A program made the translations under genes and the position numbers. A stretch of 64,000 nucleotides of DNA from Deltaproteobacteria bacterium. GTDB taxonomy: Bacteria; Desulfobacterota; Desulfomonilia; UBA1062. Below are positions 16,446 through 25,997 of this stretch, in pieces. The stretch lies in assembly GCA_018433085.1 (NCBI GenBank), contig JAHDRW010000028.1, positions 130,804 through 194,803 on the forward strand. The letters are read 5' to 3'. The first letter of the stretch is position 1; the number at the start of each line of letters is the position of its first letter. The notes below the pieces were generated by a model that saw only the letters and a program-made list of their open reading frames with translations, was not told the DNA's origin and did not search any database.

Positions 16446-16949
16446 CTATTCGTTTTTTTCGTTCTCGTAGTCGATGAGCTTCTGCTCGTCTTCTTCTGCG
16501 GGGAGCTGCTTTCTGGAGACGAACACCTTGCGCATGAAGGCGGCGACGCCGGTCTCGGTCCGGGCTATCTCGTCTTCCGCCTCCTTCAGGGCCATCTCCC
16601 AGGTGGGCGCGAACCCGGGTGCCTTGGCGAGCATGGAGTGGATCGCCTTGTCGTAGCCGTGGAGCTGGCGTATCTCCGCCCGGCCCGGTTTGTTCTGGAG
16701 CGACTGCACGGTGATGCGCAGGTTCTCGTTGGCCTTCTTGAGCTGTTCCAGCTCGCTCTCTCTGGTCATGTGCCCCTTCGCGTCGATCTGCATCTTGGTA
16801 TAGAGGCTCTCCTTGAGCCTGGCCATCTCCCTGTTCAGTGCCCGGCACCGGAGCAGACCCCGGACCCACACGAACAGCACGGCAACGAGCCCGACAGCAA
16901 GGCCCAGAAGAAAGGGATGACCCTGAAAAAAATCCACTACCTCCATCAT
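16446..16949 (-). CDS. Membrane-anchored coiled-coil protein of unknown function
   Basis: The 167-residue protein has one N-terminal transmembrane helix (FLLGLAVGLVAVLFVWV), then a charged, heptad-like region of about 60 residues (NREMARLKESL through LEQLKKANENLRITVQSL), and an acidic C-terminus. It should sit in the inner membrane with the coiled coil in the cytoplasm. It resembles small YhcB/LapA-like membrane proteins in layout only; I recognise no family. Confidence 0.75.
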   Translation of the reverse strand: MMEVVDFFQGHPFLLGLAVGLVAVLFVWVRGLLRCRALNREMARLKESLYTKMQIDAKGHMTRESELEQLKKANENLRITVQSLQNKPGRAEIRQLHGYDKAIHSMLAKAPGFAPTWEMALKEAEDEIARTETGVAAFMRKVFVSRKQLPAEEDEQKLIDYENEKNE

Positions 16950-17153
16950 ATTGGTGGCCCGCCTTATCGATAAAGTGTACTGTCATATCGCCACAGCTGT
17001 CGCGGAGATTCAAGCAATAAATCTCCGAGGATCGTGTAAGTGCGTCGTCTTTCTTCGATCTTGTACTCTTCGCGACATCTGGGATATGGTGCTTGAGTTT
17101 TTTACAGAAGGTGCTACCTCAAAAGCAGGAGGACGGCAGGAGAGGGGATAGAG

Positions 17154-17933
17154 ATGAAGGATTTCGACAGGCTGGTGGAGATATTCGAGAGGCTCAGGGC
17201 CCCGGGCGGATGCCCCTGGGACGCCCGGCAGACCCACAAGAGCATTTCCCGGTGCGCGGTGGAGGAGGCGTACGAGCTCGTGGACGCCATTGACAGCGGC
17301 GACATGAGCCACCTCCGCGAGGAGCTGGGAGACGTGCTCCTGCAGGTGCTTTTCCACAGCACCATCGCCAAGGACCTGGGGGAGTTCACCATCCGGGACG
17401 TGATCAACGAGCTTGCAGACAAGCTCATCTACCGTCATCCTCACGTGTTCGGGACCGAGGAGGTCGCGGATTCCGAGGAGGTCATCAGGAACTGGGAGCG
17501 GCTCAAACAGCAGGAAGTGGGGAAGGCGGACCGCGAGTCTCTCCTGGACGGCATTCCCGAGGCCCTGCCCGCGCTGCTCCAGGCCCGCAAGATCCAGTCA
17601 AAGGCCTCCCGCGCAGGGTTTGACTGGCAGGACCAACGGGGGGTGATCGCCAAGGTGAAGGAAGAGGCGGACGAGCTCCGGGAGGCCATGGAACAGGGCA
17701 GTGCCGAAGACATCACCGCCGAAATCGGCGATCTCCTGTTCAGCATCGTGAACCTCGCGCGGTTTGCCGGGGTGGATCCGGAGTCTGCCTTGAGAAGGAC
17801 AAGCCGCACGTTCAAGCGACGTTTCCGGGAGATAGAGAACGAGGCCAAAAGGAGAGGCGTGCCCCTCGAAGAGATGAGCCTGCAGGAAATGGAAGAGATC
17901 TGGCAGAGGGCAAAGGACGAGACCTCATCCTGA
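17154..17933 (+). CDS. mazG: Nucleoside triphosphate pyrophosphohydrolase
   Basis: The 259-residue protein has the two-repeat MazG layout. The first repeat has CPWDARQTH and the metal-binding EEAYELVDAI with LREELGDVLLQ; the second has EEADELREAM and EIGDLLFSIVN. MazG hydrolyses NTPs or dNTPs to the monophosphate and pyrophosphate as a house-cleaning or stress function. The start has GAGGGG 6 bases upstream. Confidence 0.95.
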   Translation: MKDFDRLVEIFERLRAPGGCPWDARQTHKSISRCAVEEAYELVDAIDSGDMSHLREELGDVLLQVLFHSTIAKDLGEFTIRDVINELADKLIYRHPHVFGTEEVADSEEVIRNWERLKQQEVGKADRESLLDGIPEALPALLQARKIQSKASRAGFDWQDQRGVIAKVKEEADELREAMEQGSAEDITAEIGDLLFSIVNLARFAGVDPESALRRTSRTFKRRFREIENEAKRRGVPLEEMSLQEMEEIWQRAKDETSS

Positions 17934-18108
17934 TCCACCCCCGTGAGCCAGAGGCATGAGGGGCCGACCCTTTATCCTCTGACAGGAGAAACAGATGAGG
18001 CAGGATCGTGTGTATCTGTCTCGCACCCTGTGATATAGGTTCAGTGCAGTCTACAGTGAAAGATTATTTAAGGGTTTTTGCTCAGGTCCTTAGAGACCCG
18101 GGCAGGAG

Positions 18109-19689
18109 ATGAACGTGAAGACATGGACCATATCCGAACTTATCGACCTTGAGTATTTCCTCTCCCGGGACGAAGAGCAGGATGATTCATCGGCGGTGAA
18201 GCGGGACCGGCGGATCTATCTGCTGGCCGTGGAACCCCGCATACCTCCCGAGGAAGCCGGAACCAGGGGTTCCCGCCGCCGGGCCGTACGGATCTGGTTC
18301 GAAGAGCGGAGAAAGCTCTATCACAAGCAGCAGGGGCGCGATGCGGCCCTGCCGGGAGAGGTGTTCTCCGAGGCCCGATCGGTCCTTGCTGCAGTCATCG
18401 GGATACTCGGCCTGTTCGCAGGTGCCGGGGCGGCCTTCTCGCTCCTGGTCTACACGGGGGAAGAGCCGGTCAATGTGTCGGTCTATCTCGGTGTGCTGGT
18501 GTTCCTGCAGATCCTGGGCCTTCTCATGATGGCCAGGTTTCTCTTTCTCAAGACCTCCCTGGACACGGTCAGGAAGTATTCCCTGGTCTATACTCTCATG
18601 AGCAGGCTGCTCGAAAGGATGGCGGTCAGGCTCGCGCGGAGCGCCATGGCGACGGTCTCCGGCGGGAAGAGGGCGGAGGCGGGGGAGATCTCGGGCACGG
18701 TGCGCAGCATGTACGGCGTGTACGGCAATGTGCTGTTCTGGCCGGTTTTTTCCCTGGTGCAGCTCTTCGGGGTTCTGTTCAACGCGGGTGCCGTCGGCGC
18801 AACCCTTGTCCGCGTCCTGACCGCAGACCTGGCATTCGGCTGGCAGTCGACCCTCCAGATGAACACGGAGAGTGTCCATACCCTCGTCCGGGTGCTTGCC
18901 GCGCCGTGGTCCTGGCTTCTGGGCGAATATGCCCACCCGAGCCTGGCGCAGATCAAGGAAAGCCGCATCGTGCTGAAGGAAGGGATCGCTTCGCTGCCCA
19001 CGGAGAGCCTCGTGTCGTGGTGGCCTTTTCTTGTCGCCGCGGTGGTTTTCTACGGGTTGCTCCCCAGGCTGGTGTTTCTCGGCGCATCCCTGGCGGGAAA
19101 GAGGCGCTCGCTCGCCCGGCTGGATTTCATGCACGCCTCCTGCGAAAGGCTCATGATGCGCATGCAGTCCCCCACCGTTTCCACCCAGGGTCTTCCGGGC
19201 TCCGCCGGGTTGTCCGAAATCCCGCGGGTCGAGACAAAGGTCGAGTTCGAGCCTTTCCCCCTGAGGCACACGGATGCCGCCGTCCTCGTTCCGGAAGACA
19301 TCTACCGGCGCTGTGACAGGGCGGATCTGGAGCGGAATCTCAAGTCGCTGCTCGGATGGGGGTTCGCCTATCTCTTTCCCATCGCAGGGGAGACAGCGGA
19401 AGACAGGTCGTCCATCGATGCGGCGGTACAGACCCACTCCGCCAACGGTGGGGCCGCGGTTCTCATACAGGAGGCCTGGCAGCCTCCCATTATCGAGATC
19501 ATCCGGGTGATCAGGGAGCTGAGGGCGCGCGGGGGCAAGGAGATGAGGATCGCCGTGCTTCTCATCGGAAAACCCGACGCGAGCACGATCTTCACCCCGG
19601 TGAAGCCTGCGGACAGGGACATCTGGGGCAAGGTTCTCGCGAGCCTCGGCGATCCGTATCTGCGCGTTGTCGCCGTGGGTGAGAAATGA
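18109..19689 (+). CDS. DUF2868 membrane protein, partner of the downstream GTPase
   Basis: The 526-residue protein begins with the DUF2868 pattern ISELIDLEYFLSRDEEQD and has four to five hydrophobic segments (about residues 85-110, 120-145, 205-245 and 300-330). It then has a soluble C-terminal half with a RIAVLLIGKPDAS strand. The next gene starts 4 bases inside it (ATGA) and encodes a DUF3482 GTPase, a pairing seen in other proteobacteria. A GTG two codons after the ATG is better spaced from AGGAG and may be the true start. The biological role is not established. Confidence 0.85.
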   Translation: MNVKTWTISELIDLEYFLSRDEEQDDSSAVKRDRRIYLLAVEPRIPPEEAGTRGSRRRAVRIWFEERRKLYHKQQGRDAALPGEVFSEARSVLAAVIGILGLFAGAGAAFSLLVYTGEEPVNVSVYLGVLVFLQILGLLMMARFLFLKTSLDTVRKYSLVYTLMSRLLERMAVRLARSAMATVSGGKRAEAGEISGTVRSMYGVYGNVLFWPVFSLVQLFGVLFNAGAVGATLVRVLTADLAFGWQSTLQMNTESVHTLVRVLAAPWSWLLGEYAHPSLAQIKESRIVLKEGIASLPTESLVSWWPFLVAAVVFYGLLPRLVFLGASLAGKRRSLARLDFMHASCERLMMRMQSPTVSTQGLPGSAGLSEIPRVETKVEFEPFPLRHTDAAVLVPEDIYRRCDRADLERNLKSLLGWGFAYLFPIAGETAEDRSSIDAAVQTHSANGGAAVLIQEAWQPPIIEIIRVIRELRARGGKEMRIAVLLIGKPDASTIFTPVKPADRDIWGKVLASLGDPYLRVVAVGEK

Positions 19690-21122
19690 CCGGGTCCGCT
19701 CCCGTTCTCACCTTTGCCATAGTCGGCCACCCCAACGAGGGCAAGTCTTCGGTCGTTTCCACCCTGACAGAGGACGACAGTGTCCGCATCACGCCCATCC
19801 CGGGAGAAACCACGGTATGTCGCACATTTCCGGTGGTAATCGACGGGGTCGAGATCGTGCGGTTCGTGGACACTCCCGGGTTCCAGTCTCCCAAGGCGGC
19901 CCTTGCCTGGCTCCGGGAGCATGAGGGGCCCGGCATGCTGGACTCGTTTCTCGAAGATCACTGCGGGGATCCCCTGTTCAGCGGGGAGTGCGAGCTGTTC
20001 CGTCCCCTGAGCCGGGGCGCCGGAATCATCTACGTGCTCGACGCCTCCAGGCCGCTTCGTTCCGTGGACCGGGCGGAGATGGAGATCCTGCGCATGACGG
20101 GGATACCCAGGATGGCGGTCATCAACAGCAAGGAAGAGGACAGGTCTTTCATCCCGCAGTGGCGCGACGAGCTGCGCAAGCACTTCAACTCGGTGCGGAT
20201 CTTCAATGCCCACCGGGCCACCTATGCGGAGAGGGTGGCGCTGCTGGAGAGCCTGAAATCCATCGACCAGGAGTGGGAGCCGGCGCTGGTCCCGGTGATC
20301 CGCGCCGTCGAGGAAGACTGGCGCAGGCGGCTGAACCAGACCGCCTGGCATATCTGCCGCATGATCGAGACATGCCTTGCCTATCAAGCATCACGGAGCT
20401 ATTCCCGGGGAGAGGATCTCGAGGAGATCAGGAAGAGGCTCGTCGGCGAATACCAGGACCATATACGGGATGTGGAGCGGAAAACACATCTCGAGATCCG
20501 GAGGCTCTTCAAGCACAATATCTTCGATTACCGGCTTCCGGGGCAGTCCATTGCGGGCGAGGACCTGTTCCACGAGAAAACCTGGAGCCTCCTGGGCCTG
20601 AGCCCTTATCAGATAGCCGCGGCAGGCGCTGCGGCGGGCACGGGCATCGGGCTGGGCATTGATGCGGCCACGGCCGGGATCAGCTTCGGGGTGTTCACGG
20701 TCTCCGGCGCCATACTGGGCGCCGGGTCGGCCCTGGTGGGGGGAAAGCGCATGGTGGACACCGAGATCAAGGGCCCGAAGGTGGGCAGGTTCCAGATGAA
20801 GAAGAGCCTTGGCGACTTCGTGCTTATCGTGGGGCCCAATCGGAACATCCAGTTTCCCTTTGTCCTGCTGGACCGGGCGCTGATCTACTTTTCCCATGTC
20901 ATCAACTGGGCCCACGGGAGAAGAAGCCGGCAGGAAGAAACGCCGGACACCGGCCCCGAGACCTTCGTGGCGCATTTCACCGACCGCCAGCGCAGGACGT
21001 GTCGCGAGTTTTTCCAGGCCGCAAGCACGGGGGACGAACCTCAGATACGGGAGGCCGGGCAACCCATGCTCGACATGCTGCTCGGAATCCTCAACGGCCT
21101 CTCCGACAGGGAATACCGGTAG
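19686..21122 (+). CDS. Era/TrmE-type GTPase with DUF3482 domain
   Basis: The 478-residue protein has a P-loop GHPNEGKSS near residue 14 and a G3 motif DTPG near 61. The candidate G4 segment is INSKEED near 146, which departs from the usual NKxD. The C-terminal half is the DUF3482 region and holds a long glycine/alanine-rich hydrophobic stretch (about residues 310-355) that could insert in the membrane. It overlaps the DUF2868 gene by 4 bases, so the two are made together and probably form a membrane complex. Function unknown. Confidence 0.88.
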   Translation: MTGSAPVLTFAIVGHPNEGKSSVVSTLTEDDSVRITPIPGETTVCRTFPVVIDGVEIVRFVDTPGFQSPKAALAWLREHEGPGMLDSFLEDHCGDPLFSGECELFRPLSRGAGIIYVLDASRPLRSVDRAEMEILRMTGIPRMAVINSKEEDRSFIPQWRDELRKHFNSVRIFNAHRATYAERVALLESLKSIDQEWEPALVPVIRAVEEDWRRRLNQTAWHICRMIETCLAYQASRSYSRGEDLEEIRKRLVGEYQDHIRDVERKTHLEIRRLFKHNIFDYRLPGQSIAGEDLFHEKTWSLLGLSPYQIAAAGAAAGTGIGLGIDAATAGISFGVFTVSGAILGAGSALVGGKRMVDTEIKGPKVGRFQMKKSLGDFVLIVGPNRNIQFPFVLLDRALIYFSHVINWAHGRRSRQEETPDTGPETFVAHFTDRQRRTCREFFQAASTGDEPQIREAGQPMLDMLLGILNGLSDREYR

Positions 21123-21176
21123 TCCCGATTTTTCAGGTCCCGTTCGAGCAGGACCGGAGGCAGGATGACCGGCGTT

Positions 21177-21632
21177 TCACTTCCGGGTGTTTTCGAGGAG
21201 AGGTTTAATGACCTTTCTGCCCTTGAACACACTTTCCGGAACGACCTGACCTTCGAGTATGGCGATATTGTCGTGAACATAGATATACCGCTTGCCGCTG
21301 TAGTGGCGGGCTACCACTGCCCGGGCCGCGTTCCTGAGAGAGGAATACGTGTTCACTTCTGTTGCCGGGTGCTCTTCGGCGTCTTCCCGGGTGCATGAAT
21401 GAAACGCCCGGTATCCGTAGTCCCTTCCCCGGCCGTCGGTCTTGAACTTGTACTCGGGGGTATAGGTAACAAAGCCGATCACCCCGTCGTCCATCGAGCA
21501 CTGCCAGGTATTGACGTCAACCTCGCGGACCCGCACCGTTGCCTCGCCGAAACGGAAGTTTTCGATTCTGGCAATTCCTGTTTCCGGGATCTGTACGTCC
21601 TGCTGTTCCGATTTCTTCCGGGTGTTTTTCAT
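21177..21632 (-). CDS. Hypothetical 151-residue protein
   Basis: I recognise no family. The basic, lysine-rich N-terminus is followed by a mixed alpha/beta-looking domain with ENFRFGEATVRV and WQCSMDDGVIGFVTYTPEYK, and a basic C-terminus. There is no signal peptide or membrane segment. It is convergent with the DUF3482 GTPase gene and has only a weak ribosome site (GAGAG). Codon use and amino-acid composition look like a real gene, not a shadow. Confidence 0.65.
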   Translation of the reverse strand: MKNTRKKSEQQDVQIPETGIARIENFRFGEATVRVREVDVNTWQCSMDDGVIGFVTYTPEYKFKTDGRGRDYGYRAFHSCTREDAEEHPATEVNTYSSLRNAARAVVARHYSGKRYIYVHDNIAILEGQVVPESVFKGRKVIKPLLENTRK

Positions 21633-21918
21633 TCTCTCACGCCTGTCTCATTTCCGACGATGTGCCGCTGCAAGGAGATCGCCTCGCTCAAGAAGACACG
21701 ATACGTCATTGGCTAGCTGTTGCCTTTCACCTATTCTATATGAAGGATATTAGACCATATGAAATCTGTTCGCAAGGGCTTTGGCCCTTGGTTCTTAAGG
21801 CATATCGACCCGGGCCGGAGTGGTATAACTGCGGGGGGCAGGGGTTTTTCTAAAAAGAACCGGACCGGTTCGATTCTCTGCCTATATCAAAGAGTTGTCA
21901 TCGGTACGGAAAAAAGCT

Positions 21919-22395
21919 ATGTATGGTCCAATGATTCGATATTTTCGTAGGAGGGTTCTCGACCCGGTTCTGGATCTGCTCAGGCAGGAGGCAAAGCCTG
22001 AGAAGATTGCCTTGAGCATAGCCTGGGGAGCGGTGCTGGGCATTTTCCCCGTCCTGGGTATCACTACCTTTCTGTGTGCAGGCGCCGCGGTGATGTTCCG
22101 GCTGAACATGGCGGCTATCCAGTTGGCGAACTGGCTTGTCTATCCGCTGCAGATCGTCCTTATTGTCCCGTTCATCGTGCTGGGGGGATACCTCTTCGGC
22201 GCCCCGGCCGCAGCCGGGGACGTCGAACACGTCATGAACCTTTTCCATGCGGACCTCGCGAGTGCCTTGGGATATGCCGGAGAGCGGGTCTTTCACGCCG
22301 TTCTCATCTGGCTCCTGGCGATTCCGGTGGTGGTCCCCCTCCTCAAGATAACCCTCGCGTCAGTGCTCAGGAAGGTACTCGAAGAGCGGATCTGA
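21919..22395 (+). CDS. DUF2062 small membrane protein
   Basis: The ATG at 21919 gives 158 residues. The family pattern is the basic N-terminus (RYFRRRVLDPVLDLL), then PEKIALSIAWGAVLGIFPVLG, then hydrophobic helices with a C-terminal VPLLKITLASVLRK. DUF2062 proteins are often fused to or near glycosyltransferases and envelope genes, and their function is unsettled. Here it stands alone. Confidence 0.85.
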   Translation: MYGPMIRYFRRRVLDPVLDLLRQEAKPEKIALSIAWGAVLGIFPVLGITTFLCAGAAVMFRLNMAAIQLANWLVYPLQIVLIVPFIVLGGYLFGAPAAAGDVEHVMNLFHADLASALGYAGERVFHAVLIWLLAIPVVVPLLKITLASVLRKVLEERI

Positions 22396-22555
22396 CAGCT
22401 CGGATGAGACCGCCCTTTCACCAGGCCGGACGGCTTCTTCCCGGGAAGGAAATCCGATTTAATTATAACATGCTCTTTTCCGATAGAGATCAGTGACAAA
22501 CAAAATGCGTGAGCGGTTGCCTTCCCGGCTCCTCTGTTAGGGGAGGCAGGTTGCT

Positions 22556-22586
22556 TTGACAAGGATGTACTTTTCAAAGAGATAAT
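22556..22586 (+). promoter_or_regulatory. Possible promoter for the pseudopilin gene
   Basis: A perfect TTGACA (22556-22561) is followed by a GATAAT (22581-22586) with a long 19-base spacer. If used, transcription would start after 22590, which favours the pseudopilin start at 22648 over the ATG at 22585. Confidence 0.35.
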
Positions 22587-22647
22587 GAACCGAAAAAATT
22601 TCGTGTTCAGTGAAAAGATATCCCCAAGAAGACAGGGATCGGCTGCG

Positions 22648-23142
22648 ATGAGAAAGGAAAAGCATTTTCACACCCTTTTGCCCGAGATCTTCAGGAACAA
22701 CAAGGCCCTGACCCTTCTGGAGCTCATCCTGGTGGTGGCCATCCTGGGTACGGTCAGCGGGATTGCCATACCTTCCTTTCTGGCCCATCGGGACAAGGTG
22801 CTCGCCCAGGAGGCGATAAGCGACATAGCCGGTATCGAACTCGTGCTCCATAAATATTTCGCCGAGCATGGGAGATATCCGGACAGCCTTGCCGATATCG
22901 GGCAGGACGGGAACGCGGACCCCTGGGGGAACCCCTACGAGTACCTCAATATGGCAAACGACCCGAAGAACAACCAGTGCAGGAAGAACAAAGAGGTGCA
23001 CCCCATCAATACGGATTTCGATCTCTACAGTGTGGGCAAGAATGAGAGATCAGTCCTGGCCATTACTTCCGAGTTAAGCTGGGACGACATCATCCGGGCC
23101 TATGACGGGGCATACATAGGTCTGGCAAAGGATATCCTCTAG
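22648..23142 (+). CDS. Type II secretion/type IV pilus-like pseudopilin (GspG-like)
   Basis: I start at 22648, giving 164 residues; the frame is open to 22585. The prepilin segment is NNKALTLLELILVVAIL, with cleavage expected after the alanine rather than the usual glycine, followed by the conserved +5 glutamate. The C-terminal half has the GspG pattern GRYPDSL, DPWGNPYEY and DFDLYSVGKN. It is an orphan: no other secretion genes adjoin it, although an HD-GYP sensor and a PilY1-like fragment follow. It should be an inner-membrane-anchored pilin-like fibre subunit. Confidence 0.85.
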   Translation: MRKEKHFHTLLPEIFRNNKALTLLELILVVAILGTVSGIAIPSFLAHRDKVLAQEAISDIAGIELVLHKYFAEHGRYPDSLADIGQDGNADPWGNPYEYLNMANDPKNNQCRKNKEVHPINTDFDLYSVGKNERSVLAITSELSWDDIIRAYDGAYIGLAKDIL

Positions 23143-23153
23143 GTTCCCCTCCC

Positions 23154-25286
23154 ATGGTATTCCCCCGCACCTTTCTCAAGAGCAGATTCGCCAGGCGGGT
23201 TTATATCCTCTTCATCCTCTGCGCCCTCGTTCCCATGACGATCCTTGCGGTCATCTCGTACGTTCAGGTGAACCGGGTGATCATGGGCAATGAGCTGCGC
23301 GGGCTGCAGAGGAACGCCTTTTCCCAGAGCATGGCCGTGTTCGACCGGCTGATTTTCCTGGACAAGGAACTGGAGATCATCTCTTCCCTCCTGGCTCGGC
23401 ATCCCAACCCCGGGGGAGCCCCGGAGCTTCACCGGGACGGGGACCTGCTGTCGCTTCATTTTCTCGGCCTGGCGATCTTCGACCACGGCACAGGAAGGTA
23501 TACCATGATCTCCGGTGCGGCACCGTCGCTGCCTGACCTCTCGGGGCAGCATCTGCAGCCCCTCTCTTCCGGGAGGTCCATGGTGCTCACCGATCACCGG
23601 GACGAGGGTCCTGGTTCGGTGTTTCTCATCCGGCGGATACCGGGGCGGTCGCTCAGCTCGTATGCCATAGCGCAGATCGACCTCAAATATCTCTTCGGCC
23701 TGCATGCTGAGTATGCGGAAGAAGAGTCGATCAGGCTGACTGTTCTGGATGAAGGGAAGATCCTGTTTACCAATCTTCCTGGAGACCACGGAGGTCTGCT
23801 TGTGCGGGCAATGTCGGACGGAGATTCCCTTTCGCGGGGGTTCAGCTGGTCGGCAGGCTCCGGCACCTACCTCTCCAGCAGTGCACACATTTTTCTGAAA
23901 AGCAGGTTCGTCGGCAATATGTGGAAGCTGGTGCTGAGCGAGCCCAGGGAGGTCATTCGCGCACCGGGCGCCATGTTCAGGAATATCTACGTTCCCGTCT
24001 TTCTCACGGCCCTGCTTTTTGTGCTTTTCCTGAGCATGCGCCAGATCAGGAAGAGTCTGATACCCTTAGAACGGCTCAAGGAAAGCACCAGGATGATCTC
24101 CCGGGGAGAGCTGGTTTCCCACGAGGTAGTCAGGAGCGGGGATGAGTTCGAAGAGCTCTCGGAATCGTTCAATGCCATGGCGATCAAGCTGAACCAGCAG
24201 TTCAATACCCTCAGGGCAATGGCCGGCATCGACCGGGCGATTCTCTCGCTTCTCGATACGGACAAAATCGTCGAGACCTTTTTCTCCCGAATCGGTGACG
24301 TACTGCCCAGTGATGCGGCAGGGGTGTATATCTGCGATTCGGCAGAGAGCAGCGCATGGTACCTCTACATCAGGGGGGTATCGAGCCGGGGGGGCAAGCC
24401 CCCGGAGCCCGCGATCATCCCGTTGGCCATACCGGAAAAGGACCTGGAGCCCCTGAAAAGGTACAGGGAATATATCGTGCTGCGCAGGGAGGACGAGTTG
24501 CCCTCGTATCTTCACCGGCTTTCTTCGCAGGACATGGCGATGTTCCTGGTTCTTCCCATCATGGTGAAGGAAGGTCTGTTCGCGTTTATCGTGCTTGCGG
24601 AAAGACATGCAAGGGAACACTCCCACGACTATATCATCCATGCCCGTCAGATCGCGGACCGGATGGCCGCAGCCTTTGCCAACGCGAGCCTCATCGACGA
24701 AATGAACCAGCTCAACTGGGGAACGCTCACCGCCCTTGCACGGGTGGTGGATGCCAAGTCTTCCTGGACCGCCGGACATTCCGAGCGAGTCGCGGATATG
24801 GCGGTCAGGATAGGGAAGGTCATGGGGCTTTCGGAAAAGGACCTTGTGACCCTCAATAAGGCAGGTCTTCTCCACGATATCGGCAAGGTCAGGACCCCGA
24901 GGTCGATCCTGAACAAACCGGGGAAGCTCACGGAAGAGGAGTTCGATATCATCCGGAAGCACCCGGAAGACAGCTCCCGCATTCTGGAGCCCATTACCCC
25001 GTACCGGGACATTATCCCGGCAGTGATCCAGCATCACGAACGCTTTGACGGCAAGGGGTACCCGTACGGCCTTTCAGGGAGAGGCATCTCCCTGTGCGGC
25101 CGCATCCTTGCGGTGGCCGACTCCTTTGACGCTATGGTCTCCGACAGGCCCTATCGGAAGGGCAAGAGCATGGATGCGGTGCTCAGGGAAATCCGGGAAG
25201 AGGCGGGCAAGCAGTTCGACCCGAAGGTGGTCGATGCCCTGATGCAGGTGGTTGCACATGGAGGGGATGAGGAGGAACGAGCATGA
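23154..25286 (+). CDS. Membrane sensor with HAMP, GAF and HD-GYP domains
   Basis: The 710-residue protein has a transmembrane helix near 15-38, an extracytoplasmic sensor region to about 275, and a second helix near 280-297. A HAMP linker (about 300-350), a GAF-like domain (about 375-505) and an HD-GYP domain follow. The phosphodiesterase residues are present: LLHDIGKVRTP near 572, IRKHPEDSSRIL, and HHERFDGKGYPYGL near 627. HD-GYP proteins break down cyclic di-GMP. It follows the pseudopilin by 11 bases and overlaps a lipoprotein gene by 4. Confidence 0.93.
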   Translation: MVFPRTFLKSRFARRVYILFILCALVPMTILAVISYVQVNRVIMGNELRGLQRNAFSQSMAVFDRLIFLDKELEIISSLLARHPNPGGAPELHRDGDLLSLHFLGLAIFDHGTGRYTMISGAAPSLPDLSGQHLQPLSSGRSMVLTDHRDEGPGSVFLIRRIPGRSLSSYAIAQIDLKYLFGLHAEYAEEESIRLTVLDEGKILFTNLPGDHGGLLVRAMSDGDSLSRGFSWSAGSGTYLSSSAHIFLKSRFVGNMWKLVLSEPREVIRAPGAMFRNIYVPVFLTALLFVLFLSMRQIRKSLIPLERLKESTRMISRGELVSHEVVRSGDEFEELSESFNAMAIKLNQQFNTLRAMAGIDRAILSLLDTDKIVETFFSRIGDVLPSDAAGVYICDSAESSAWYLYIRGVSSRGGKPPEPAIIPLAIPEKDLEPLKRYREYIVLRREDELPSYLHRLSSQDMAMFLVLPIMVKEGLFAFIVLAERHAREHSHDYIIHARQIADRMAAAFANASLIDEMNQLNWGTLTALARVVDAKSSWTAGHSERVADMAVRIGKVMGLSEKDLVTLNKAGLLHDIGKVRTPRSILNKPGKLTEEEFDIIRKHPEDSSRILEPITPYRDIIPAVIQHHERFDGKGYPYGLSGRGISLCGRILAVADSFDAMVSDRPYRKGKSMDAVLREIREEAGKQFDPKVVDALMQVVAHGGDEEERA

Positions 25287-25660
25287 GGCATATCTTTTTT
25301 GTTATCTCACTGGTTTTTGCCGTGGGTTTCATGGCGTTTTCCGCAGGCTGTAACAGGGGGTCCACGATACCGGAAGGGCTCGTGGGAGTGTGGCAGACGG
25401 ACGCGGAAGAGAGCGCAGACGTAACCTTCGATTTTTCCAGGGAAAGGATTGTGATCAGCTCCGATATGGGGGTATTCGAGTACACGGTTGAAAAGGTCGA
25501 GGCGGATAAGGGTCATATGTACAACACCACCCTGTATTCGGTCTATTACCTGGACCGGGACGGAGAAACGAACCTGATGAAACTCCTCTACTCGCCCGAG
25601 GAGGGAGGGACCATCCGTTTCAAATCGGAGCAGGATAAGGTCTGGAGAAAAAGAGGGTAG
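25283..25660 (+). CDS. Small lipoprotein of unknown function
   Basis: The 125-residue protein has a signal peptide ending in a lipobox-like FSAGC near residue 24, so it should be a lipid-anchored periplasmic or outer-membrane protein. The mature part is short and beta-rich (LVGVWQTDAEESADVTFDF and later GGTIRFKSEQDKVW), like lipocalin-type single-domain lipoproteins. The start overlaps the HD-GYP stop (ATGA), so the two are co-translated. Confidence 0.8.
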   Translation: MRHIFFVISLVFAVGFMAFSAGCNRGSTIPEGLVGVWQTDAEESADVTFDFSRERIVISSDMGVFEYTVEKVEADKGHMYNTTLYSVYYLDRDGETNLMKLLYSPEEGGTIRFKSEQDKVWRKRG

Positions 25661-25997
25661 TACCGAGCCGGGATTCCATTTTTCTTTGCCCTGGATCTGA
25701 AAATCTGCGCGAGGTCGTCGCCGGAGAAGGATACCCCGGAAATCGGGAAACTCGAGCTGCTGAGACTGAATGGTGCGGAACGGAAGCAGCGTTCGGGAGA
25801 AGCAGGACCGCAACTCGTTATCGGCGGATATGGATATGCCGTGCCCGCCTCATTGCGTAGTATTAGGCAATTAATTACATATATTTAAATGCCATCGTAA
25901 GCCTTAATTTTTTCAGCTGAATGACGAAAGAAAAACCAAGTCTCTACGTGTACGAAGATGATACGCTTGAGAAAGAACGACAACAAGGAGAGTCATC
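25661..25997. other. Intergenic region
   Basis: This 337-bp gap has an AT-rich tract at about 25850-25915 that probably holds the promoter for the VWA gene fragment. I see no gene, hairpin or repeat of note. Confidence 0.4.

Noticed and set aside
21838-21890. tRNA-like GGTTCGATTC segment
   Set aside because: The flanking bases do not form a T-stem, there is no acceptor stem, and no anticodon arm can be drawn.
22440-22584. Possible cyclic-di-GMP riboswitch before the pseudopilin gene
   Set aside because: It would fit the neighbouring HD-GYP gene, but I cannot find the conserved GGCAAA and GACGCAAAGCC blocks of the known class.
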